In this document: one piece after another, positions 17,556 through 26,838 of the stretch
Numbering within the stretch: position 1 is the stretch's first letter
Layout of the letters: each line of letters opens with the position of its first letter
Origin: Haloterrigena alkaliphila
Lineage (GTDB): Archaea; Halobacteriota; Halobacteria; Halobacteriales; Natrialbaceae
Direction: 5' to 3'
Length of the DNA stretch: 64,000 nucleotides
Assembly: GCF_017352155.2 (NCBI RefSeq)
Contig: NZ_CP084320.1
Location: forward strand, 97,706-161,705
The notes under the pieces: generated by a model
Databases searched by the model: none
What the model was told of the DNA's origin: nothing
Seen by the model: the letters and a program-made list of their open reading frames with translations, nothing else
Translations under genes and position numbers: made by a program

Positions 17556-17966
17556 TTACAGCGCTACAATACGTGACCGGACGAGAGCCATAAATTCGTC
17601 AGGATCAGCTGGTTTGGTGAAAAAATCGTTCGCGTCGAGCTCGTCCAGTTCGGGAGAGGCGTATTCCTCGGGTACGCTGGTTAAGACGGTCACTCGAAGC
17701 TGCTTCAGTTCGGGATCGCTCCGAATTTCATCGAGGACCTGAGTGCCATCCACTTGTGGCAGGTTCAGGTCGAGAAGAACGATATCTGGACGAGGCACAT
17801 CAGTGAATTCGTTCCGTTGGTGAAGGAAGTCGAGCGCTTCCGTTCCGTCTCTCGTGATGTGCAGGGCACTGTCGGCCTCCTGAAGTGCTTCTTCGACCAG
17901 CCGAACATCCCCGGGATTATCCTCGACCAAGAGAACCTCCACGCTCCCCGCAGCCCCTTCATCCAT
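17556..17966 (-). CDS. Receiver-only response regulator (Rcp1-like)
   Basis: A 136-residue protein consisting of a single REC domain: acidic pocket E15-D16, phospho-acceptor D66 in VLLDLNLPQVDG, T96 in TVLTS and K118 in FFTKPAD. There is no output domain, so it probably acts by protein contact or as a phosphorelay intermediate, as Rcp1-type regulators do with light- or redox-sensing kinases. The nearest kinase is the PAS/GAF protein 2 kb upstream on the other strand; pairing is speculative. Confidence 0.9.
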   Translation of the reverse strand: MDEGAAGSVEVLLVEDNPGDVRLVEEALQEADSALHITRDGTEALDFLHQRNEFTDVPRPDIVLLDLNLPQVDGTQVLDEIRSDPELKQLRVTVLTSVPEEYASPELDELDANDFFTKPADPDEFMALVRSRIVAL

Positions 17967-18525
17967 ATCGACGCTTTCGGATCACACAGCCAAAAGGACG
18001 CATATCGGTTCGCTTGAGTTCGTCTGCGTTTGAGAACTCCATCCCAATTCAGCTGAATTTCTCTTTTTCCTGTCTAACAACGATTCTTAGCGCTATTGTA
18101 ACACCCGCGCTTACCGCCGAATCCGGGCGATTAGTGGCTCGAACGAGATAGGGGACTCCGTTCTGACGGACTGTCCTCCGATCGTACCCTGCTAATCGGA
18201 CGTGGCGGGACCTCGAACCTGTAGTTACCGAATACGCCTCGAGCGCATCACGACGTCAACGCCTACTACCGCCTCCCGGAGCACGCCGATCCGCTCGAGT
18301 GCGGGCGATCGTCCGTCGATCGGATTACGATACGGCCCCACTGGCCCCACGACGTGACCGCTTGGAGTGTTCGCTCGGGTTCGATAGCCGTTGGGTCCGC
18401 CCCTCGAGCGGTCCTCGGCGGTCGAACTCGTGGAGGTCGTGAAAGGATCACCCGGAGACGACGGCTGTCCACGGACAACGGAGTTCAGGCGAAACGGACA
18501 GGCAGTGTTCAGAACTCATTGAGAC
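17967..18525. other. Gene-free stretch before the inverted-repeat element
   Basis: About 560 bp without a supported gene. An open run near 18.25-18.45 kb contains a short protein-like patch (AYYRLPEHADPLECG) that could be a decayed gene, but no family is recognisable. Confidence 0.35.
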
Positions 18526-18673
18526 CACCACGAAAGCCCCTGCCTCGCTCGACCGCTTGTCGCTCGCTACGCGTGGTTCGAAAGTTCGCTCTCTCGTCAT
18601 CACGAAAGACGCAAAGCGTCTTTCGAACGACAGCGAGTCCATCGACTGGAGACCGGCAGGGGCTTTCGTGGTG
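18526..18673. repeat. 148-bp element bounded by a 19-bp perfect inverted repeat
   Basis: CACCACGAAAGCCCCTGCC at 18526-18544 is exactly complementary to 18655-18673. The interior contains a perfect hairpin at 18604-18624 (arms GAAAGACGC and GCGTCTTTC, loop AAA) and other GC-rich self-complementary words. There is no open frame with a transposase. The structure suggests a MITE-like or palindromic intergenic element, or a folded RNA. It lies between a decayed-looking stretch and the small gene at 18754. Confidence 0.75.
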
Positions 18674-18753
18674 TACGCTTCGAACGGATAGAACGCAGAT
18701 CATCATCGAAACCACCATTCAGCTATATCTGGGTGGACAGCGTCTATTCGAGT

Positions 18754-18930
18754 ATGTATCGTGCGATCCTCCCCGAGGGACAGATCGAGTGCGAACGGTA
18801 CGATCACACCGATAACGGCGTCGAACTCTACGATAGCGACGACGAGTTCATCGCGTTCGTGCCGTACGCGAACCTCCACGCGCTTGCGCACGCGTCGATC
18901 TACGAAGAAGACGAGCGGTCGATCATGTGA
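18754..18930 (+). CDS. Small conserved-looking protein of unknown function
   Basis: A 58-residue acidic protein, MYRAILPEGQIECERYDHTD through YEEDERSIM. The alternation of hydrophobic and polar residues (GVELYDSDDEFIAFVPYANL) suggests a small beta fold. The ATG at 18754 is preferred over the GTG at 18733. It ends 18 bases before the convergent tfb stop. The protein-like composition argues for a real gene. Function unknown. Confidence 0.65.
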   Translation: MYRAILPEGQIECERYDHTDNGVELYDSDDEFIAFVPYANLHALAHASIYEEDERSIM

Positions 18931-18948
18931 GCGCGGCCGGTCATGTAA

Positions 18949-19899
18949 CTACGCGGGTTGCTGGTCGATCGCCTCGAGTTGCTCCCGGTACCGGTTCCGA
19001 ACCGTCACCACGGTCGTCTGTGCGGTGTCGGCGACGGCCCGCTGGGGGATCGTCTCGTCGCAGAGCAGGCCGGCGGCGTAGATGGCCGCGGCGGCGAACC
19101 CGGTCGGCGACTTGCCCGAGTGCAGCCCCTGCTCGGTCGTGCGATCGATGATGTCGATGGCCTTCGTCTCGACGTCCTTGTCCACGTCGAGTTCCGAACA
19201 GAACCGCGGGACGAACTGCCGCGGGTTCGTCGGCTCGAGGTTGATGTCGAGTTCGTCGGCGATGTAGCGGTAGGTGCGGCCGATCTCGCGCTGATCGACC
19301 CGCGACACGGACGTCACCTCCTCGAGGCTGCGCGGAATGTCCTCCTTTCGGCAGGCCGTGTACAGCGCGCTGGTCGCGACGCCCTCGATCGAGCGCCCCC
19401 GGATGAGGTCCTGGTCGAGGGCCTGTCGGTAGATGACGCTCGCGGTCTCCTTGACGGGTTTCGGAACCCCGAGCGCGCTCACCATGCGGTCGATCTCCGA
19501 GAGCGCGTACTTGAGGTTGCGTTCGCCGGCGTTTTTGGTCCGGATTCGCTCCTGCCAGACGCGGAGCCGGTGGAGCTGGCCGTGCTTCTCGGCGGACATC
19601 GAGTGGCCGTTGGCGTCCTTGTTCCGCCAGTCGATGGTCGTGGTCAGCCCGCGGTCGTGCATCGACTGGGTGAGCGGCGCCCCCACGCGGGAGAGTTCGT
19701 CGTGTTCCTGGGCGTTGAACGCTCGCCACTCCGGCCCGTAATCGATGGGATCCTCGGTTAAGACCAGCCCACACTCCTCGCAGACGCGTTCACCGCGGTC
19801 CGGATCGTGGATGATCGTGTCGGTTTCGCAGTCCGGACACAGCCCGGGCTCTGTCTCCTGTGTCTCGTTCGTGGTGTGATCGATGATGGACCGCGTCAT
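18949..19899 (-). CDS. tfb: Transcription initiation factor TFB
   Basis: A 316-residue archaeal TFIIB homologue that bridges TBP-bound TATA DNA and RNA polymerase. The N-terminal zinc ribbon is CPDC...CEEC (about residues 20-41), followed by the B-reader region (PEWRAFNAQEHDELSRVGAP) and two cyclin folds ending near the C-terminus. The ATG at 19899 (MTRSIIDHTTNETQ) gives the usual length; the longer frame to 20070 has an implausible N-terminus. Haloarchaea carry several TFBs with partly distinct targets, and which one this is cannot be told. A 746-bp gap lies upstream. Confidence 0.95.
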   Translation of the reverse strand: MTRSIIDHTTNETQETEPGLCPDCETDTIIHDPDRGERVCEECGLVLTEDPIDYGPEWRAFNAQEHDELSRVGAPLTQSMHDRGLTTTIDWRNKDANGHSMSAEKHGQLHRLRVWQERIRTKNAGERNLKYALSEIDRMVSALGVPKPVKETASVIYRQALDQDLIRGRSIEGVATSALYTACRKEDIPRSLEEVTSVSRVDQREIGRTYRYIADELDINLEPTNPRQFVPRFCSELDVDKDVETKAIDIIDRTTEQGLHSGKSPTGFAAAAIYAAGLLCDETIPQRAVADTAQTTVVTVRNRYREQLEAIDQQPA

Positions 19900-20645
19900 C
19901 AGTAGTGGACAACGCTGTGCCGGCACTGTAAGGGGTTCACATGGTTTCGCGAGAAACGCCGACTTACTGCCCGAATCGCGGATCCAGCAGCGAACGGAGA
20001 AAGAATCGGCACGTCGTCGCCGCGTCCGATTCGGAGCGGCCGACCGAGCCGTGTCGGAACCGTGTCCCATCGGTTCGTCGGGACGAAGCGCCGCGGTACC
20101 GGCGTTCTCGCCCTATACTGGGTATCGTGAACACGGCACATGAAATGTCCTCATCGTTTCGTTTCCGATCCAACGTAAATGACGGCTTCATCGCGTAAAT
20201 TCGGCTTTCCGAATCGAACTGTCGTTCGCCTTTATCTCGTTGGCAGCAAACGTTCCGTAGCAGTGTCGTGTTTCAGATTCGCTCCCCGACTTGGCTGGAC
20301 TCTCTCCCGGACCGATAGCGGACGTACGCGGCCGATACGACATCGCAATCGGTCGATACCATCAGCGCCGCTTCGATTCCACAACCGATCGTCTAGATGC
20401 CATCGTATTCCGCCGTCAACGCCGTCGAGAAGTCGTTCCATACCCGCTTTGCAGCCGGTGCGAAACGTGGCTGTCCTTAAGAGTGTCACTATTGGTGTAC
20501 AACTTGGTGTGTCAATCGTGACTGCGACTTGCCGATCGAGCAAACAGCGGTTCCCGCCGACTCGACCGTTTGGCAGCCGTTTCGAGTTGAGTAACTGGTA
20601 TCGAACGAGCTGGAACCCTCGCCCACCGTTCGGAGGTCGAGCCTG
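19900..20645. other. Gene-free stretch between divergent genes
   Basis: A 746-bp region separates tfb from the DUF7344-type gene. Short open frames here have skewed, Arg/Ser-rich composition and are not supported. It must hold promoters for both genes; no single box stands out. Confidence 0.4.
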
Positions 20646-21242
20646 ATGTCGTCTATCGATACGTCCCTCCCCGACGAGATCGCCTCTGTCGCCGACTCGG
20701 AGGAGGAACAGCGCCTATCGAAGGACGTCATCTTCGAACTCCTGAAAAACCGACGTCGGCGCGAAGTCCTCGCGTACTTGCTCGAGGCCGACGATACGGT
20801 CACCCTTGGCGAACTCGCCGAGCAGATCGCGGCCTGGGAGAACGACACCGAGGTCAGCGCGCTCAGCTCGGACCAACGAAAGCGGGTGTACGTCGCACTT
20901 TATCAGACGCATCTGCCGAAGATGGACGACGCCGGCATCGTCGAGTACGATCAGGACCGCGGACTGATCTCGCTCGCGGACAACGCCGACCTGTTGATGA
21001 TGTATCTCGACACGGATACGCACCAACAGGATCGCTGGGACCGATGGTACGCCGGACTGAGCGTCGTCGGCGCGGCGCTGGTCACCGGCGCCTTCCTCGG
21101 CGTGCCGCTGCTGTCGGCCGTCCCGACGCTCGGTCTCGCCGGCATCGTCGTCGTCGCGTTTTTCGCCCTCTCGATCGCCCACGCGGTCTCGAATCGAGAA
21201 CGCGAACGCAACGTCGACGGCAAACTCTCGCGGATCGAGTGA
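20646..21242 (+). CDS. DUF7344-type winged-helix protein with two transmembrane helices
   Basis: A 198-residue protein. Residues about 20-110 form a winged-helix domain typical of haloarchaea (LSKDVIFELLKNRRRREVLA, VTLGELAEQIAAWEN, RVYVALYQTHLPKMDDAGIV). Two hydrophobic helices follow (VVGAALVTGAFLGVPLL and LAGIVVVAFFALSIAHAV) and a charged tail. The arrangement suggests a membrane-tethered DNA-binding regulator. The domain assignment to DUF7344 is from memory of the family's motifs. Such genes often lie near surface-glycan loci in haloarchaea. The heptad repeat array starts 109 bases downstream. Confidence 0.8.
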   Translation: MSSIDTSLPDEIASVADSEEEQRLSKDVIFELLKNRRRREVLAYLLEADDTVTLGELAEQIAAWENDTEVSALSSDQRKRVYVALYQTHLPKMDDAGIVEYDQDRGLISLADNADLLMMYLDTDTHQQDRWDRWYAGLSVVGAALVTGAFLGVPLLSAVPTLGLAGIVVVAFFALSIAHAVSNRERERNVDGKLSRIE

Positions 21243-21350
21243 CTGTTCGTTCGAGCGGGGAACCACTGTTCCGGCGACAGGTGGGGCGGTATCCACTTCG
21301 TCAGTTGGGGCTCGCGAGCGTTCGCCGACTCGAGAACCGTTCCTGCTAGC

Positions 21351-21469
21351 ATATCCGGTATCCGGCATCCGATAACCGATATCCGGTATCCGGCATCCGA
21401 TAACCGATATCCGGTATCCGACAACCGATATCCGACGTCTGACAACCGACAACCGACGACTGACGACCG
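21351..21469 (+). repeat. Heptanucleotide tandem array, 17 units
   Basis: Exactly 17 consecutive 7-bp units fill 119 bases, each ending in CCG or CTG. The first eight are two identical 28-bp blocks of four units (ATATCCG, GTATCCG, GCATCCG, ATAACCG). Later units degenerate to ACAACCG and ACGACTG types. It is noncoding, between the DUF7344-type gene and the asparagine-synthase-like gene. The even decay from one end suggests growth by slippage. Function unknown. Confidence 0.85.
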
Positions 21470-21933
21470 ATTATTCTATCGATTCAGCGGTTCACAGCCG
21501 ACTCTCTCCAGTCGGATCGGCTCCCGACAGGTGCACCGCCGTTCCTGCTCGAGCGCTCGCCGCCGCTGTCCGCGACCGCGAGCGGTTCGCGCTCGCCGCG
21601 GCGACTGCACGGGGCGATCTGGCGGTGCCGAGGTCTCCCCTCGGCGGCAGTTCACTCGCGCGGGGAACGCCGATTCTCGACTGATCGTCGGTTCTTCCGG
21701 ATCGTCGCTCGATCGGTCGTCGGTCCCCACGCGTCACTGATCGATCCGTCATCGGTCCTTACGCGGCGCCGGTCGGTCCGTCGTCGATTCCCGGCGACAG
21801 ATAGTCGCTAGACAACCACTCACTAGGCGGTCGTTTCTCAGCTGAAGACCGCGTGACTGGTCCGGCGCCGATCGTCCGCCCGTTGGTCATAAACGGCGAC
21901 ATTACAATACAAGGGTATATCTTTTTTGCTTCC
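21470..21933. other. Gene-free stretch upstream of the asparagine-synthase-like gene
   Basis: A 464-bp region without a supported gene. The last 50 bases turn AT-richer (ATTACAATAC and a T6 run just before the ATG), which probably marks the promoter and start of the downstream gene. Confidence 0.4.
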
Positions 21934-23763
21934 ATGGTTGGTGTCACCGGTCGAACAACAGATTCCCCGTCCGACGCGTCGTTTCACGAGTCCCTCGAGC
22001 CCTTTCGCCACACCGAGCGGTACGACGCCGACGTCGTGCTCGAGACGGACGCGTATTCGGTCGGAACGACGGCGTATCCGGAGTATCCGACGCGCACCGT
22101 CGAGAACGAGGACTGCTGGATCTATTTCGAAGGCCGCATCTACGACGAACTCGACCGCCCGCTGGAGGACGAACTGCTCGAGGTGGGCGAACGCGTCCTC
22201 GAGACGGATTCGGAGAGCCAGTACCTGACCGACTGGGTACTCGAGACCGACGGGGAGTTCCTGCTCGTCGCCTACGACAAATCGAGCGGTCGACTCGGAC
22301 TGCTCAACGACGTGCTCGGACGGCTACCGACCTACTACTATCACGACGGCGACACCTTCGTCTTCTCGCGGGAACTGCGGTACCTCGTCGACGCCGTCGA
22401 CGGCGACGAATTCGATCCGCTGGGCGTCGCCCACTGTCTCCTCTTCGGCTATCCGCTCGGCGAGCGGACCCTCATGCGTCGGGCGACGCGACTGCCGCCG
22501 GGGACGTATCTCACGTTCGATCCGGACGACGGGACGGTGACGCGGACGGAACTGCACCGGTTCGACTTCGAGTACAAGGCGTACGCGAACCGGACTCGAG
22601 AGGGCAACGCCGCCGAACTCGTCGACCGCTTCGAGACGGCGTGTGAGAAGCGGTCGGGGTACGGAAGCCGCGACGTCATTTCGCTGAGCGGCGGTCTCGA
22701 CTCGCGGTCGGTGCTGGCCGGCTACCACGTCACGGACACGCCGGCGCGCGGGGCGACGATGGCCTCCGAGAAGAACGTCCCGCAGTCGGACGTCGAACTG
22801 GCCGAAAAACTCGCCCGGACGTTCGATATCGAGTGGGACCTGTACCAGGTCGGGCCGGCGAGAGGCGAGGATCTGGACACGCTCATCAAGACGAAAAACG
22901 GGCACGTCGGGCTCCTGACCTCGTTCATTCTCGACTTCCTCAGACAGCTCCGGGCGGATCACGGCTCGGGGATCACGTACGTGACCGGCGACGGCGGGGA
23001 CAAGGCGCTCCCCGATCTGACGCCGGCGCGCTCGATCTCGAGCGAGCGCGAACTCGTCGATTACGTCATCGAGGAGAACGCCATGCTCGACCTCGAGCAC
23101 GTCGCCCGGCTGACGGGCCTCTCGGCGGCGGAGATCCGGCGAAGCGTTCGCGATCTGCTCCGTCGCTATCCCGAACGCGATTTCGAGTCGAAGTACGTCC
23201 ACTTCCTCGTCTACGAACGCGGCGTGAACTTCATGTTCGAGGGCGAAGACCGCAACCGACAGTTCTTCTGGTCCACGACGCCGTTCTACTCCGTCGACTT
23301 CTTCCGCTACGCGATGAACTGTCCCGACGACCAGAAGGCCCGGTACGCCCTCTACCGGGAGTTCCTCGAGCAACTCTCCCCGGAGGCGGCCGAGCACGTC
23401 CACCCGGACTACGGCGCGCCCATCGCGTCGTCACGCCACGCCGCCGCCGCGTTCGTCGACGACCTGCTCTCTCGCTACCCGCGACTGTTCGAGACGGTAC
23501 TGCCGGTGATCAAGTCGGTCAACGGTCTCCAGACCGATTCGACGGTCGACCCCGAGACGGTCGGCTGCATTCAGGACCAGATCGATCACTGCGACGCGGT
23601 CGGCGAGGTTCTCTCGGTCGAGCGATTACGGGAGTTCCTCGACTCGTACTCGGATCACGGACAGGTTCCGATCTATCGGCTCTTCGTGATCACGTCCGTC
23701 ATCGACGACATCCACTCCTCGCAGAGCGTCCTCGAGTCCCGAGGGGACGCCATCTTCGGCTGA
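21934..23763 (+). CDS. Asparagine-synthase-like protein lacking the glutaminase cysteine
   Basis: A 609-residue protein of the AsnB superfamily. The N-terminal domain is a class II glutamine-amidotransferase fold, but the start reads MVGVTGRTT where active enzymes read MCGIxG: the nucleophile Cys2 is Val. The synthetase domain carries the PP-loop VISLSGGLDSRSV near residue 250 and TYVTGDGGDKALPD later, so adenylation of a carboxylate is likely intact. It may use free ammonia or another amine, or amidate a sugar acid in the glycan pathway around it (inference). The ATG at 21934 is preferred to 21853 because it aligns with the family start. Confidence 0.8.
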   Translation: MVGVTGRTTDSPSDASFHESLEPFRHTERYDADVVLETDAYSVGTTAYPEYPTRTVENEDCWIYFEGRIYDELDRPLEDELLEVGERVLETDSESQYLTDWVLETDGEFLLVAYDKSSGRLGLLNDVLGRLPTYYYHDGDTFVFSRELRYLVDAVDGDEFDPLGVAHCLLFGYPLGERTLMRRATRLPPGTYLTFDPDDGTVTRTELHRFDFEYKAYANRTREGNAAELVDRFETACEKRSGYGSRDVISLSGGLDSRSVLAGYHVTDTPARGATMASEKNVPQSDVELAEKLARTFDIEWDLYQVGPARGEDLDTLIKTKNGHVGLLTSFILDFLRQLRADHGSGITYVTGDGGDKALPDLTPARSISSERELVDYVIEENAMLDLEHVARLTGLSAAEIRRSVRDLLRRYPERDFESKYVHFLVYERGVNFMFEGEDRNRQFFWSTTPFYSVDFFRYAMNCPDDQKARYALYREFLEQLSPEAAEHVHPDYGAPIASSRHAAAAFVDDLLSRYPRLFETVLPVIKSVNGLQTDSTVDPETVGCIQDQIDHCDAVGEVLSVERLREFLDSYSDHGQVPIYRLFVITSVIDDIHSSQSVLESRGDAIFG

Positions 23764-24411
23764 CTGGCGGCGCCAACCCCGTCGCGGCGAATCGCGCTCC
23801 GAATCGGGAGCAATTGGTTTCTCGGCCGCGTTCGCGTTTCGTTTCGCGACTGGCGGTCTCACATTGAGCGCAAGACGTTCTGTGAGGAAGGACTTATATT
23901 CACGGCTCCCGAACGGACGACTGGCTCCCGACGACCGTCATCCAGTACCGGAGCAGTTCGCGTGCCAGCTTGCTGTTCCTGGCGCGGGAGCCGTTTCACG
24001 AAGTCGATTCTCGAGTCCGCTCGTTGTCATCGTCGAGTCGTCCCGCCGAGCCGACGCAGCCCGAGCCGATACCGCCCTGTTCCCGTCCGATCGACCGTCC
24101 GATTCCCAGCACCGATCAGTCGAGAAGATCGTTCGGTTCTGAAGAATCGAAATCCGATAGATCACGGAACTGTCTACAACGACTGCTGACATAATTCCGA
24201 TCCACTCGATACCGATACTATATTTATATCCTTTCTATATTAAAAATCAAAAAGCCGAAGGCGTTGCAGTCTGCTTGTTTTGAATATAATAGTACGTGAT
24301 TATCTATCGTAAATAGAATGCAATTATATCACTATATAATTAAAATCACGAAATCTTACCGATAAATAAGCGAGAAAGTTTATAGTGTAATAGTATCTTC
24401 TCTCAGATCGC
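23764..24411. other. Gene-free stretch ending in a strongly AT-rich promoter region
   Basis: No gene is supported in this 648-bp interval. From about 24190 to the ATG at 24412 the sequence is strikingly AT-rich for this genome, with several TATA-like words (CTATATTTATATCC, CACTATATAATTAAAATC). It precedes the first beta-helix gene. The abrupt compositional change may reflect regulation or imported DNA. Confidence 0.6.
24375..24383 (+). promoter_or_regulatory. AAAGTTTAT promoter box, beta-helix family member A
   Basis: AAAGTTTATAG lies 28 bases before the ATG. The TTTATA core is at the distance expected for a TATA box if transcription starts at or next to the start codon, so the mRNA is probably leaderless. 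Nearly the same word stands at the same distance before the three relatives. Confidence 0.6.
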
Positions 24412-26436
24412 ATGGCACGCGAACATCCGGTACGGGGCCCTGATAGTCCCGAACAGGCGATTGATAGTGACGACAAACAGCAGGTTGAGAACCACTCCGA
24501 CCGCGGGACGATCGATCGACGATCGTACATGAAACTGGTCGGTGCGACGGCGGCCACGGCGGGTCTCGGTGCGAGTGCGGCGAGTGCCGCGAGCAGCGAT
24601 TACGACGTCATCGAGGCGAGCGGTCAGGTGATCCGTATCGATAGCGGCGAGACCTGGGAGAACAAACTCATCGACTTCGGTAACGGCGGCACGATCACCA
24701 TCGCGGCGACCGGCACGAACTGGACGATCCGGAACATCGGATTCACCGGCTACGTCGGGTCCGAAGGAACGGCCCCGAGGAGCGGAAACATCTTCGGACT
24801 GGCCGACACCTCCGGGGGAACGAGCGTCGTCGAAAACGTCTTCTTCGGCGAGGGATGGTCGGGCCGACCGGCCGACCACCGTCCCCACCACGTGTACGTC
24901 ACCCCGAGCCACAGCGGCGAGATTCACTTCAATAACGTCAATTTCAGTCAGGACGGCTGTAACGGGGTCTACGGCTACCAGTCGGGAACCAGCGGCAGCG
25001 GCGGGACGCTCCACTTCGACGGCTGTTACGCGTACGACAACCACCACACGGCGTGGCGACCGGCCGACAACGGGTCGTCGATTCGGAACTCGGTCATCTA
25101 CAAGTCCGGCTCCCGCAGCGCGAACCGCGGGATCTGGGTCTGGGAAGGCTACGGCGGCGGCACGGAACTCGAGAACGTCCATATCATCACGAACGGCGTC
25201 GGTTCCGGCGTCGTGACGCGTGGCGACCCGGACCTCTCGATGACGAACGTCTACACCGACGACGGGTCGGGGACGCACGGCAACCCCGAGCACTTCGTTC
25301 CCGACGGCTGTCCGACGAGTCCGGAGGAAGCGGCGAGCGGGTCGGCGAACGTGCCCGCACAGGACCTCCCGGAGAACACGCTCACGATCACCGGCGCCGG
25401 TGATCCGACGCGGTACTACGCGGAGACGTCCGGCGAAATCGTCCAGAACCCAGATCGCGGCGACATCCAGAGCCACGACCAGATCGGCGACACGTCCGCC
25501 GAAGGGTGGGTGACCACGACGAACCACGTCGACAGTTTTCGGTTCGACGGCGAACTGGTCGACGTCGGCTTCCACCAGGGGTCGGCGACGGTCGAACTCA
25601 ACGGCGAGGAGATCGACCCCTCGACGTTCGGTGAGCAACCGCTCGACCGCACGCTGCTCGTCGACGGCATCGGGACCAGCGGCGGCACGCGCTACGAGTT
25701 CACCGTCAGCGGTGCGGCCGAGAAATCGACGTACCAGGGCGCGTCGGTCGACGACGAAGATACCATCGCCAGCGGATCGGTCACGGGATCGGTCGCCGGC
25801 TGGCGCGACGCCTTCAACTTCAACGGCGAACTCGAGGAACTGACCGTCGACGGCGACGCGCGCGTCTACGTCGACGACGAGCAGGTCGACCCCGCGGACT
25901 TCGGCGACGAACAGCCCCACGTCCTCACGCTCGTCGGCAACGGATCGGACGCCAGCTACGAGATCAGCGTCGACGGCACGATCGACACGGTCGCCGGCGA
26001 CGACTCGGAGCAGTTCGCGACGGCCCGCTCGGAAAGCACGGTCGAGGGATCGATCCAAACCGGCGTTCAGCGGTTCCGATTCTCCGGCGTGGTCTCGGAC
26101 GTGACGTTCCTCGACGGCTCGGCCCACGTCTACGTCGACGACGAGCGGATCGACCCCGACGAGTTCGGCGAGCAGGAACTGCTTCCCCACGCGATCGTCG
26201 TCGACGGCACCGGTACCGACGGCCAGACGGAGTACACCTTCACCATCGACGGCGAGGTCATCACCTCGAGTTACCGGGACGCGACGATCGATCCCGACGA
26301 CTCGATCGAGGGTACGGCGGTCAGCGGCACCGTCGACGACGAAATCGACGCCTACTGGTTCGACGGCGACATCGTCGACTTCCGACTCAAGGGCGACGCG
26401 AACATCGACGTCGACTACAACGCCCGCAACGACTAG
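24412..26436 (+). CDS. Tat-exported beta-helix protein with four C-terminal modules (member A)
   Basis: A 674-residue protein. A long N-terminus precedes the twin-arginine signal IDRRSYMKLVGATAAT and an AASAASS cleavage region. Residues about 65-320 form a right-handed parallel beta-helix of the pectate-lyase superfamily type, with stacked strands such as WTIRNIGFTGYV, SVVENVFFGEG and GTLHFDGCYAYDN. The linker CPTSPEEAASGSAN follows, then four repeats of about 80-90 residues with the motifs YEFTVSG, FRFDGELVDV and IDPSTFGEQ. The C-terminus GDANIDVDYNARND is shared with member B. Such helices bind or cleave polysaccharides; the glycan genes around support a surface role. No catalytic residues can be assigned. 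Confidence 0.8.
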   Translation: MAREHPVRGPDSPEQAIDSDDKQQVENHSDRGTIDRRSYMKLVGATAATAGLGASAASAASSDYDVIEASGQVIRIDSGETWENKLIDFGNGGTITIAATGTNWTIRNIGFTGYVGSEGTAPRSGNIFGLADTSGGTSVVENVFFGEGWSGRPADHRPHHVYVTPSHSGEIHFNNVNFSQDGCNGVYGYQSGTSGSGGTLHFDGCYAYDNHHTAWRPADNGSSIRNSVIYKSGSRSANRGIWVWEGYGGGTELENVHIITNGVGSGVVTRGDPDLSMTNVYTDDGSGTHGNPEHFVPDGCPTSPEEAASGSANVPAQDLPENTLTITGAGDPTRYYAETSGEIVQNPDRGDIQSHDQIGDTSAEGWVTTTNHVDSFRFDGELVDVGFHQGSATVELNGEEIDPSTFGEQPLDRTLLVDGIGTSGGTRYEFTVSGAAEKSTYQGASVDDEDTIASGSVTGSVAGWRDAFNFNGELEELTVDGDARVYVDDEQVDPADFGDEQPHVLTLVGNGSDASYEISVDGTIDTVAGDDSEQFATARSESTVEGSIQTGVQRFRFSGVVSDVTFLDGSAHVYVDDERIDPDEFGEQELLPHAIVVDGTGTDGQTEYTFTIDGEVITSSYRDATIDPDDSIEGTAVSGTVDDEIDAYWFDGDIVDFRLKGDANIDVDYNARND

Positions 26437-26838
26437 GCTCCCGAACGCGCCGAGTCCTCCGGTCCGGCGGTCCGTGCTCATTCAGCTGTGAGACCGAAAC
26501 GAACGCCATAAATCGCTCTCCACGCGCTCCAGATTACCGTTCTTCTCCTCCCGCCGGGGCACCACGAGACGGCGAGCCCGTCGGTCGAATCGACGTCTCG
26601 ACCGAAGCCGTTGACATCCGTCGCCGCTGGTATGTCTCGACAAACAGACGGTATGCGGGCGATTACAATGGCTCGATTTGATGTAGCACTGATCAGTGTC
26701 ACTGCTATCGTTGCGTCGTCGGGCGAGTGGATCGCGACGGTCGCTCGCCGGCGGGAATCGGTCTCTCACCTCGCCGAGTCGATGGGCAAACGCGGCGTAC
26801 CGCGTCCGAACCGCTCACTCGAGTTCGCGTAGGTAGGC
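26437..26838. other. Gene-free stretch
   Basis: A 402-bp gap between member A and the flippase gene. A 66-codon frame from 26632 (MSRQTDGMRAITMARFDVAL) is open but its composition is ambiguous and it resembles nothing I know. Otherwise featureless. Confidence 0.35.

Noticed and set aside
21351..21469. CRISPR-like array
   Set aside because: The repeat is continuous 7-bp units without spacers and there are no cas genes.
21476..21752. Minus-strand frames of 84-86 codons
   Set aside because: Arg-rich composition, no start context and overlapping alternatives in several frames.
26611..26832. Possible small gene between member A and the flippase
   Set aside because: No ribosome site or promoter and no family resemblance; reported only as an open frame in the gap entry.
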